Of a stretch of 64,000 bases of DNA, positions 46,200 to 54,810 are shown piece after piece. Position 1 is the first letter of the stretch. Every line of letters starts with the position of its first letter. The DNA lies in the NCBI GenBank assembly GCA_019925105.1, contig JAHGAU010000003.1:1984001-2048000 (forward strand), read 5' to 3'. The notes below the pieces were generated by a model. That model had not been told where the DNA came from. It saw only the letters and a list, made by a program, of their open reading frames with translations, and searched no databases. The DNA comes from Niebla homalea (taxonomy: Eukaryota; Ascomycota; Lecanoromycetes; Lecanorales; Ramalinaceae). A program made the position numbers and the translations under genes.

Positions 46200-47666
46200 A
46201 GTGCGAGAGCATTGATATAAACACTGGCATCTGCGATGCACATCATTGGACTAGCGTCGGACACTTGATAATCGCCAGTCCACGACTTCGTTCTTAAGGC
46301 GAAGAGTGTCAGAATTGTCACCCCTGAATATGCCATGCAGCGAGATCAACCGTAGTAAAGGAAGCTCATCTCTCGCCTCACCTACAAGAAGCAGCAGATC
46401 TTCTCCCACGGTCCGGACGTCTCGGAGTGGAGGAAGGCCGTCCCAGTGTAGATAGAGGTGCTCAAGGGAGGCTGGCAGGAGATTGGCGATACCGCCAGCT
46501 CAATCCCATCTTCATCGTCTTGTAACACACTGGTATATATCTCCAGCCGTTTGAGTGTTTTGGAGTCCTGGAATGTCTCTGGTACCAATGTTATTGCTCG
46601 CTGAACACCGGGCATCAACAATGTCTCCAGACAATGACCCGCCGATCTTCCAAGCGCTGCAATCACGTTGATGGGCCCCCGAATCAGCCAGTCATTCCCA
46701 CCAAGACTATCTCCCCACAAATCAAAAGGGTATTCGAAGTGTTTGAGGTGATTTGCCCTTTGGTGAAGTGCAGACAGGGCTGTGAAGTGCCGAAGACAAG
46801 CTCATATAAGCTTGAGGGATGGCAGATCATTGCGGTGCCTGCTCTGTGCTTGTTTCTATCCATACGGAGATCTCGGCATTTAAGATATGAGATATTGGGT
46901 AAAGTAAGGAAGGCTTCAATATGAGTGACGGAATGCCATTTCTCGTCATCAAACCTGAGTAATACATCTGTCGCATTTCCGCATGGCAGTGAGGCGAAGT
47001 AGACCGTGCTTTAGCTGCGATTCGTTCCACAAACTGGAGAAGCCGCTTGTATTCAGCTATGCATCTCTCATGATGAAAGAAGTCGATTGTAATAAAGCTC
47101 AGCGCTGGTAACAGCTCTAGCAGGAGGGCCCCCGCGAGTCGTTCGTTGCCTTGTTGTAGCTGTTTTCGCCAGTCATGCTTCTCTTCCTCCAATGAAAGTT
47201 TGCTCTGGACGACAACTTGCTCCAAGATCTGCGCAAAAGTCCAAGATCTGCTGGTTCTAGGCTGGCGGCGAGATCTGCTAAATGAGGCAAGGCTCCTGGG
47301 AATTCATGGTTCAGGCTCCAGCCTTCTCCTTTTTGGACAACGTCCCATGCTTGGCTTTTCAGTCCTAAGTTTTTCACAAGATTGCCCAGAAGCATGTCGG
47401 TCATGATGGTACATAACAGTCCAGTATAACATCCCTTATGGAGATTCTCGTCGGGACCACGGTATTCATAGGTTCGATGTCTATACGGGTGCTTGCATAC
47501 TGCGTTTTGCTCTTCCAGGACTCGGCGGTGTTCATCGATTAGGGGTTGTGCAATTTGAAAAAGGACTCGAGAACTCAACGACATCGATTCAAGGTCCTCT
47601 GTTGGAAATACGCTCCAGTGTCCAGTATGTCGAGTATGAGCTTGATAGACCGGTCAGTCGAGCCAT
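46200..47666 (-). pseudogene. Broken F-box gene, paralogue of two intact neighbours
   Basis: Minus-strand pieces follow the order of the intact paralogues at 48829-50418 and 54811-56382 but lie in shifting frames. ATG at 47664-47666 starts MARLTGLS, then LILDILDTGA continues in another frame, then EDLESMSLSSRVLFQIAQPLIDEHRRVLEEQ in a third. Around 47235 the frame moves from ..LEPAD to ILEQVVVQSKLSLEEEKHDW. Later come AGTAMICHPSS, then ALGRSAGHCLETLL..TLKRLEIYTSVL, and finally PLLRLISLHGIFRGDN near 46320. These correspond to ILEQAV, AGTGIISHPST, SIGQSLETMAL and PSLRALAVRGIW of its relatives. Several single-base indels are needed to explain it. The left end is approximate. Confidence 0.75.
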
Positions 47667-48828
47667 CGTGAGGGAAAAGCGCATGAAGATAGACCCTCGG
47701 GAATAATGCTTCGTTGATAATTATAAGGAGCTTTTGCAGGCCCGCAGGATTTGTCTCGACAATCAAGTCTTCCACCGGCCTATGGCAATGGTCCCTCAGC
47801 AATACTTCACTTTGATACTGGGCTTTATGAATGGTTCCAAAGGCGCAAGTGTGTAGGTTCAGAGAGAGGAGCGCGGTTGTACAGAATCTGCATGCGGCAT
47901 TTGACAGCTGAATAATCAGACAGTGTACCATATGAACGACAGTATTGTTACAATCTCAATGCTTATAGTACCAAAGAAACGAGGGGCTTGATTTGGTAAG
48001 CTAAGTCATAATCAATGTTTGCACGATGAAGAAGGCCACGGTCCCGCTAGATTTAGAAAGGCCGTGTCCGAAAATCTACGGCTTTTGTATTTCGTGATAT
48101 TGCTTATCAACCAGCCTAACTAATCTACTAGCTGGTTACTCACTCATTGGTCATGTATGAATGTATCTTTGGCGACTGCAGCTCCCCTTCCTGCTTAATT
48201 TGGAGCATTTCATAGATCTCAGCACGCCTCTATATAGACTCTTTGCATCTCTCCCTTTAAGACGCGGAATAGTTTACGGAATGTATCCTCACCACCAGTT
48301 CCAGTATCTCTGTGTCAGGATCTGACGTGAGTGACATTCACCCATGTTGTATGACCAATCTCTCAAGGTATCTCATAACGTTTTCTTCAGTGTCACACAT
48401 GATGACCACGTGCTGGGCAAAAGATGACGTTCTATCTGCAGGGGAAGACATGGACCCGGTTTTGGAGGCTCATGGGAACGCACAAATTGTGATGAGGACA
48501 TGAAAGGAAGCTCCCCAGATGGAACACAAATTGCACTTCAAGGCTGAGAGAAAGCGTACTCGACTTGGCACTTGGGATGACAGAAACAAGAGCTTCAGTG
48601 GTATGTTCAATTCAAGCTAATTGGATGCATATGTTCTTCGCTTTGTTCTCAACGCGTAGCTCTCAAGCCGTTGTCCTGTGACGATGTTTGCCGATGTGAA
48701 GAAAGAGTCGCCGCGAAGTACTATTGAGACTCAGGGAAGCTTGGAGAATGATTCGAATCTAAGCTCTCAGTGAAGACTTCGGATTTTTCGTGAATAGTAG
48801 TCTCTGTGGTCCGTGACATTGGAGGACC
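47667..48828. other. Intergenic region
   Basis: Between two F-box paralogues. No gene or repeat seen; a 63-codon frame at 48312 has no features. Confidence 0.45.
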
Positions 48829-50418
48829 TCATTCGCCGATAGGTTTTTCCGGTAAGGTCTTGTAAGCCCCAGGATTTGGGTCACCCACGAAGTGCCGCCA
48901 GTCGATATCGCTGTGCAAGGTCATATCCCACATGGTGCATTCGCACATGTGATGGGGACAGAATTCTAGATGGCCGAGATAATCCCAAATTAATTTCCCA
49001 TTCTTTGTGCAAAGCTTCTCCTTTTCGTTCTCATCCCAGATCCCGCGCACTGCAAGAGCTCGTAACGAAGGACACTTGATCTTTGTCTGGTCCATGAAGA
49101 TCCACAAGGCTCTCTGCAATGCATCAATATCTTTAACAGGATTTTTCCTGATCCAACGTAAGACAAGACACTCAAGATTAGGTGGTAGGTTGCTCGCAAT
49201 TGTAGGGATATCACAAAAGTCTTCAATAAGCAGGTTCGTGGAGACACTCAGTCTTTTCACTGCGTAAAGATGTTTGAATGTATTGATGCGGTGTATGATT
49301 CTGTCTGTGATGTAGGCCGAACCTTCGAGGCTAGTAGAGAGCGCCATAGTCTCCAGACTCTGACCAATTGAGCTCGCAATTACTGGTAAAGCTATATGAG
49401 CGTTTGGTAACAGGTTTTCGTAGTCTTCTTCTTCTTCTTCCTCTTCTTCAAATTCGAAAGAAGCCGATTCACCGCTGAGACTGCAGGCGTAGGCGAAGTT
49501 CTTCAAAGTAGAGGCGTTGGAGAGGAGATCGGTCAAAGCTTGCATGTTCAGGAGACACTCGTAGAAAAGGACATACTTGATCGTGGAGGGATGGGAGATG
49601 ATGCCAGTGCCGGCCTTGTGCGACCTGGGATTCATGACGAGTGAGCGGCAATTTAGTGAAGATACGGATGGTAGGGAGAGGAATGCTCTGACGAGAGCAA
49701 TCGATGTAAACTCGGATGGATCGAATTCGATCATGATGTGCTTGAGATTCTGGCAAGGCTGTGCGACTGGCACTGCCGCCAAGGAGGGCGAGGCCAGACG
49801 GGCTACGATTCGCTCAATCATCTGAAGGATGCGGTCACATGGAAGTTCATTCCTCGCAGAGGCGAGGTTTATCTGGAAATTGTGCAGCGCTGGTAAAGTC
49901 CAAAGCAGGAGTAAAACCGCGTTTCCCTCACTGCGAGCTCGTAGCTTGTAGATCCAAGCATCCTTTTCAGTTTCATGGACCATCTCATTCTCACGGACTG
50001 ATTCTCGAAGAATTTGGATGCGTGTTCGTTGAGGAGCCTGGCGACGAGATATGCGGAAGCCATGTACGGCGCCGGGGAACTCCTCATGGAGCCTCCAATT
50101 TCCACGGTTAAATCGCCATATTTCGTCCCCCACTCTCAGTGTCTGGACCAGCTTGGCAAGCCGCTGGTCGGTAGAGACAGTGCAAAGAAGATCTGTGTGT
50201 ATGTTTGTATGCTCATGCGACGGATCCTTTTCCTTCAAGAGATCGCGATCCCACACTCGATATTGTTCCTCCAACACTTTGCGGTGCTCATCTAATAATG
50301 GTCCAGCTGCTCGATATACTCTCTTGGATATCAAAGATGCCGCCTCCAGATCTTGCGGCGGGACACGACTGAGGATGTCAAGGATTAGTTCTGTTGCTAA
50401 TTCGTCCAGTCGGGCCAT
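48829..50418 (-). CDS. F-box protein, member of local paralogue family
   Basis: A single-exon frame of 529 residues from the ATG at 50416-50418. The F-box (ARLDELATELILDILSRVPPQDLEAASLISKRVYRAA) fills residues 2-38 right behind this ATG. The remainder has weak LRR-like spacing (LPALHNFQINL, FLSLPSVSSLNC, LPPNLECLVLRWI) and a Glu run (EEEEEEEED) coded by a TTC-type microsatellite at about 49425-49452. An F-box suggests an SCF adaptor; the substrate is unknown. The protein matches the gene at 54811-56382 along its whole length, with clear divergence. An open extension upstream of the ATG lacks another ATG. Confidence 0.82.
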   Translation of the reverse strand: MARLDELATELILDILSRVPPQDLEAASLISKRVYRAAGPLLDEHRKVLEEQYRVWDRDLLKEKDPSHEHTNIHTDLLCTVSTDQRLAKLVQTLRVGDEIWRFNRGNWRLHEEFPGAVHGFRISRRQAPQRTRIQILRESVRENEMVHETEKDAWIYKLRARSEGNAVLLLLWTLPALHNFQINLASARNELPCDRILQMIERIVARLASPSLAAVPVAQPCQNLKHIMIEFDPSEFTSIALVRAFLSLPSVSSLNCRSLVMNPRSHKAGTGIISHPSTIKYVLFYECLLNMQALTDLLSNASTLKNFAYACSLSGESASFEFEEEEEEEEDYENLLPNAHIALPVIASSIGQSLETMALSTSLEGSAYITDRIIHRINTFKHLYAVKRLSVSTNLLIEDFCDIPTIASNLPPNLECLVLRWIRKNPVKDIDALQRALWIFMDQTKIKCPSLRALAVRGIWDENEKEKLCTKNGKLIWDYLGHLEFCPHHMCECTMWDMTLHSDIDWRHFVGDPNPGAYKTLPEKPIGE

Positions 50419-50790
50419 TGCTGATGCCACAAACTTGCTTCGATAGATTGGCAAAGGAGCTACCACTGAAGCTCCTAGGAATGGATGTGTGACTGTTCCG
50501 GTATCTCACTAATCGCGACACTAGAGTATTGATCCGTTGCTTGTGACAAGATACTGAGGTAAGAAGCTGAGCTAGAGATACTGTGCCCGCCTCTGAGATT
50601 ATGCAGATCTCAATGTAAATTCAGGTCGCAAGAGTCGCCAATGATCATCCGTCGTACGCTTTGTGTCATAGCCCAGCGATAAAGTCAATTCAACACTCTA
50701 GGTAAGGGATCGCGGAGGGGCAGACTCATGACTGCACGAATTTCTCAGTCAGTGTTGAAGGGCGAGAGACTGAATTAAGGACTGCGCCAA
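50419..50790. other. Intergenic region
   Basis: Promoter side of the minus-strand F-box gene up to the left inverted repeat of the MITE-like element. No other feature seen. Confidence 0.45.
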
Positions 50791-50833
50791 TTAGCGTATT
50801 CATTTTCGATGTCGTTTCCTTGGCATTTCGACT
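50791..50833 (+). repeat. Left 43-bp terminal inverted repeat
   Basis: Begins TTAGCGTATTC and ends GCATTTCGACT; exact inverse of 53637-53679. Confidence 0.85.
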
Positions 50834-50973
50834 CCACCCCGACCCCGCTGCGTATACCAAAATTTTAGGCCCTTTAATACCCAGAAATCACTTAAGGACC
50901 CCCTTTAAAATTCAATATTCTGATTTTTAGTTTTCATCAAAAAACATTATATATATAAATTAAAAAGCAAAAT

Positions 50974-51135
50974 TGTTATGTGCAATGTGCGCATGCCAAG
51001 AGCTTGTCGGGCACTAGTACCAGAAGGGTATAGTGGCTTGGCGCGCACACTCATATTGCGCACCTTCATAGCTAGGTAGACACTCATCATACATATTACA
51101 CCCACATTTTACTTCAGTACTTCCAGTACCTGACA
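50974..51135 (+). repeat. Left outer LTR (LTR-A), 162 bp
   Basis: Identical by eye to 53378-53539, with TG..CA ends. Confidence 0.88.
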
Positions 51136-51137
51136 AA

Positions 51138-51152
51138 TGGTAGCAATAGCAC
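51138..51152 (+). other. Putative primer binding site
   Basis: TGGTAGCAATAGCAC starts two bases after the left LTR. The first seven bases can pair with a tRNA ending GCTACCA, the type used by Ty1-like elements. The same motif occurs at 52330 after LTR-B. Confidence 0.5.
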
Positions 51153-51292
51153 GAGTTCTTCTACTCAGCAATTGATGCAGAGAGATCACTACACCACTGC
51201 CTTCCAGTTCCTCTACTGAAGTGTCAAGTGCAGCGTCACTCACCACCTAATACCTACCCTTCAGACCCATTCATTTGGACACCTGAATCACC

Positions 51293-51799
51293 ATGTCTTC
51301 ATCACGAGCAGCCTCGCCACTATCCTACTCCTCAGCTCTCAAATCGACTTTCTCACCAAAACCCTACCTCACTATCCACGACCTCTACATGAGATTTGCA
51401 CCCCTCAAATCTCTCACCAAACCCTCATTCAAAGTGTCGCTACCAAGGGTTCTTCCCACCATGACACTCAAAGACCTCTACCGCAAATTCGCACCACCAC
51501 CACCGTCATTATCACCTCTACCTCAGAAAGAGCCTCTGGCCAATACCATCGCAGAAAACACCGCAAAACTGCGGAGGTTTCTCACCTTCACGTCTATCTG
51601 GCCATATAACAAGCCTCTCTCACCTCTCTCACCCCTCACCATGGCAAAAGCAGGCTTTGAGCACGCACCCAGTGCAGACAAAGACGCACCTGATGAAGTG
51701 ACGTGTACCACTTGCAAAGTCACGCTTTGTGAATGGGCTACAACCGACAAAATCCGCTCCTATCATGAATCGACTTGCCCATACCACCGGCTTGAGTAA
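51293..51799 (+). CDS. Element ORF 1 with paired DLYxxFAP motifs and Cys/His tail
   Basis: An open frame of 168 residues inside internal region 1 of the composite LTR element. It has two copies of a short motif, TIHDLYMRFAP at 27-37 and TLKDLYRKFAP at 58-68, joined by a basic linker. A C-terminal cluster C138-x2-C141-x4-C146..H158-x3-C162-x2-H165 could bind zinc but has neither the CCHC knuckle spacing of gag proteins nor another spacing I know. The frame is intact and starts at ATG with context CACCATGTC. It could be a reduced gag-like or packaging protein; no family is recognised and this role is inference. ORF 2 of the same element is a clear relative. Confidence 0.55.
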   Translation: MSSSRAASPLSYSSALKSTFSPKPYLTIHDLYMRFAPLKSLTKPSFKVSLPRVLPTMTLKDLYRKFAPPPPSLSPLPQKEPLANTIAENTAKLRRFLTFTSIWPYNKPLSPLSPLTMAKAGFEHAPSADKDAPDEVTCTTCKVTLCEWATTDKIRSYHESTCPYHRLE

Positions 51800-52141
51800 G
51801 CCGCACTGAAGGTCAAAACGCAGGGCTCGGACCACGAACCACGGACACTCACTCGGCTGAACCCCGGAGATCACGGATTTGAGCGATTCAGCTCTCAAAA
51901 AACCCTCAAATCCACGACTATTTCCCGGGTGGATCACGGTAACTGCGGTTTTTTGACTGGTTTTTCGACATTACCGTCACCACACCCCCTCGATGCGCCG
52001 CCACAACGCATTCTTTTCACTTCTTCAACCTCCTCGGCGCTGGATACACTCATTCTCTAGCCCCGAAGCCGCTTTGATTCATGAGGCCATCGACCTCGCC
52101 GTCGCTACGTGGGCGTAGCATTTTTCCTTTTTTGGTGCATT

Positions 52142-52327
52142 TGTTATGTGCAAAGGCCATTGCCAAGACCTTTACGGGCACTAAGGCCTAAAGGGGTATA
52201 GCGGATGCCCGGTGCTTGGCATGCGCACCTACTTATTACTCTTGCATAGCACTTACATAGATGATCATTCATACACTTACCACCCACTTTTACAGTGCAT
52301 TTACTTATCACCACCTGGTGCATAACA
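52142..52327 (+). repeat. Middle divergent LTR (LTR-B), 186 bp
   Basis: Starts TGTTATGTGCAA like LTR-A and shares the GGGCACTA, GGGTATAG and CATTCATACA-like segments, but it is longer and clearly diverged. It ends GTGCATAACA and is followed by AATGGTAGCAATAGC, as after LTR-A. Confidence 0.7.
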
Positions 52328-52470
52328 AATGGTAGCAATAGCTTCAGTCATCTGAGCCTTTGATACAGATGTTGTATAACCTCTAGCACCCTGTCATCAG
52401 CGGTGACTACGTTGTAGCTCATCCACCTAATACCTCATCACCGGAGTCTTTCACTAGACATCTTACCGTT

Positions 52471-53010
52471 ATGCCTTCACTACCATCTGTATCAACAGCC
52501 TCAGCTGGCTCGATCACATCATCCTCACCCTCATCCCCATCCTTGACGTACGCGTCAGTACTCCAATCGACTGGATCACTCTCACCTCAAACCTCACCTG
52601 CAAGATCCAGGACTTCATCACCAACTCCTTCATCAGCAAGCTCACCAGCAAGCTACTTCTCACCCAAATCCTACCTCACCATCCATGACCTCTACATGAG
52701 ATTTGCACCTCTCAAATCTCTCACCAAATCAACACCCACAGTCAAAGTGTCACTACCACGGGTGTTACCCACCATGACACTCAAAGACCTCTACCGCAAA
52801 TTTGCTCCATCACAAAAGCCATCGCATCAGAAAGAGCCTTCAGCCAAGCCACCTACAATTACTATGGACAAGCTTCGAAGCGCTATCGAAGAAAATGGTA
52901 AAGAGATCCACAAGCTTATGGTAAGGATCGAACGAGAGGCTCAGGAGCAGGGAATACAAATAAGCATTCCTTCAACAGAGGCACACACAAATCGGCTGGA
53001 CAATAGCTGA
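52471..53010 (+). CDS. Element ORF 2, paralogue of ORF 1
   Basis: An open frame of 179 residues in internal region 2. A Ser/Thr/Pro-rich N-terminus (about 1-65) precedes the shared core: TIHDLYMRFAP at 70-80 and TLKDLYRKFAP at 103-113, with VSLPRVLPTM between. Unlike ORF 1 it has no Cys/His cluster and ends in a charged helical stretch (MDKLRSAIEENGKEIHKLMV). The two proteins share an almost identical core but different ends. No database family is known to me. Its intact frame next to young LTRs suggests it was maintained until recently. Confidence 0.55.
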   Translation: MPSLPSVSTASAGSITSSSPSSPSLTYASVLQSTGSLSPQTSPARSRTSSPTPSSASSPASYFSPKSYLTIHDLYMRFAPLKSLTKSTPTVKVSLPRVLPTMTLKDLYRKFAPSQKPSHQKEPSAKPPTITMDKLRSAIEENGKEIHKLMVRIEREAQEQGIQISIPSTEAHTNRLDNS

Positions 53011-53377
53011 AGCCTTGCCATGCTTACAAGGATCACCCACTCCGCACGGCTCAAGGCCAAGTGAGACCCGACTCGGCAAAACCACGGACATCACGGTTTT
53101 GAGCGATTCAGCTCAATCACAACACCCTCAAATCCACGACTATGTCCCGGGTAGCTCACGATAATTCCTCGGCTTGCACCTTTTGCGGTTTTTCGATTTT
53201 TCAACTTTCCCTCAGCAACAGGCCTTAATGCTCAACCACCACCACTTCTCTTTACTTCTTCAGCATGCTCGGCGCGAGATACACCTAATCCCCGGCCCCG
53301 GAGCCGCTTTTCATGATGAGGAATTCTACCTTACCGTCGCAACGAGGGCGTTGCGGTCTTTCTTTTTGTGGTGCATT

Positions 53378-53539
53378 TGTTATGTGCAATGTGCGCATGC
53401 CAAGAGCTTGTCGGGCACTAGTACCAGAAGGGTATAGTGGCTTGGCGCGCACACTCATATTGCGCACCTTCATAGCTAGGTAGACACTCATCATACATAT
53501 TACACCCACATTTTACTTCAGTACTTCCAGTACCTGACA
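53378..53539 (+). repeat. Right outer LTR (LTR-A), 162 bp
   Basis: Identical by eye to 50974-51135; flanked on the right by the AAAAT target copy. Confidence 0.88.
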
Positions 53540-53636
53540 AAAATTTAAGAATAAAAATTATATTTTCTAAGATATAAAAAAGGATATATTTATGAAGTTA
53601 TTACGATATCTGTGTAAGAATTTAGGGTTAAAGTAA

Positions 53637-53679
53637 AGTCGAAATGCCAAGGAAACGACATCGAAAATGAATACGCTAA
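53637..53679 (-). repeat. Right 43-bp terminal inverted repeat
   Basis: Exact inverse of 50791-50833. Confidence 0.85.
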
Positions 53680-54434
53680 AAGCCACTAACCCTGGCCTCA
53701 CGAAACCTGCCCACGCTCTAACAGTCCTCGCCATAAGTATCACACTCTTCAAAGGCAAGCATTGGCTTCAGTATACCACTAGGAAGCGCCTTGCGGCAAT
53801 TGTTCATAGGTCATGAACTTCGAATAGTAGAATTACTGAACATACTAGGAGCGGGAGAAGGGAGCTTGGGCACGAGCGATTGGAGACCAGAACAGTGCTT
53901 ATGCCGAAGCCAAGGATCATTTGCATGGAGCTTGCTTCGGCTGGACTTGATTGCAGAGGACGGAATTGATGACTTCATGTGATGAAGATTGTTGAGGCTT
54001 GTCATATTGTTCCTTTTGCTGAAGGGAAAAACAAGCACACATTGTGATAAAAGCTAGCTATCTACTGACACCACACATCTCCCTTCCAGAGGTGATATCA
54101 AGGTTTCAGCCTGCATTTGATGGACTGATAGACGATCCAAGTGTGATTGGTAATTGCTATCTGGTCTAAATCGAACCTCAAAAGCTATCCTGCAGCTGGA
54201 ATGAAGTGGGATATATGAGCAGACCTGGCAAACTCCGATTACGGCAAAGAGAAGCCCTCTGCATACCTTTTTGAGGCAGTCAAGAATCGTGTCGGGCTTG
54301 ACAATATCTTGAGAAGCACCTGCCACCAAACATTTGACAGTGTCAGACGTGAGGACGCATGAGAGTGGATGGGGTAGGTCTGGATTGAGTGTATTGAGTA
54401 TGTCTGTCTGATCTATATAGGAAGCATGATGCTA
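53680..54434. other. Intergenic region
   Basis: Right flank of the transposon pair. Short frames on both strands (for example 54054-54329 minus) show no motif; no gene is called. Confidence 0.4.
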
Positions 54435-54534
54435 TCTGCATGAAATACCCGGGTGGTATGAGATGTACGGCCAGGTGATGATATCTACAGTATCATGAGA
54501 TACCACCTACTACTATGCCTGCACCCAGGCTGAC
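54435..54534. repeat. 100-bp dispersed repeat, copy 2
   Basis: Ungapped match to 6571-6670 in the same orientation, with mostly transition differences. It lies downstream of the third F-box gene. Confidence 0.75.
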
Positions 54535-54810
54535 AGACAGAAAGCAACCTGAGAATATGTTTCCACCAACTACCAGCACATAGACGGTGTCTCGTGACCC
54601 CGAAATCTGCAAAAGTTGAAACGCCGTGCGTGCAGTCCGGCGCAATTTGAGGGCACATGCTATGAAGGGTGAGGTAATGCAGTTGGAGGCGAGAAGAAAG
54701 CGGCCTGTGGAGGATTTATGTCCTAGAAGAGCCCAGTAGCGAGGCCTCAATCAGCGGCCCTCTTTCTATAAATGCATTGCGCAAGTGGGTGGAGCAGTGA
54801 TGGAAGTCTG

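Larger units (their letters stand above)
50974..53539 (+). mobile_element. Composite non-autonomous LTR retroelement with three LTRs
   Basis: Outer LTRs (50974-51135 and 53378-53539, 162 bp) are identical as read, start TGTTATG and end CCTGACA. The 5 bases before and after (50969-50973 and 53540-53544) are both AAAAT, a target duplication. Directly after the left LTR comes AATGGTAGC; TGGTAGC can pair with the CCA end of an initiator-Met-type tRNA. A third, diverged LTR (52142-52327) lies in the middle and is followed by the same AATGGTAGCAATAGC. So the order is LTR-A, internal 1 with an ORF, LTR-B, internal 2 with a related ORF, LTR-A. No reverse transcriptase, integrase or protease is present, so movement would need a helper element. 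Identical outer LTRs imply a recent insertion of the whole composite. Confidence 0.82.
50791..53679. mobile_element. MITE-like TIR element split by an LTR insertion
   Basis: Its ends (50791-50833 and 53637-53679) are perfect inverted copies of 43 bases. Removing the LTR element and one target copy leaves about 318 bp: a short, AT-rich unit with no coding capacity, hence MITE-like. A TA next to GCG at both ends (TTAGCG.., ..CGCTAA) would fit a TA target site of Tc1/mariner-type elements, but the exact border is ambiguous. Confidence 0.7.
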
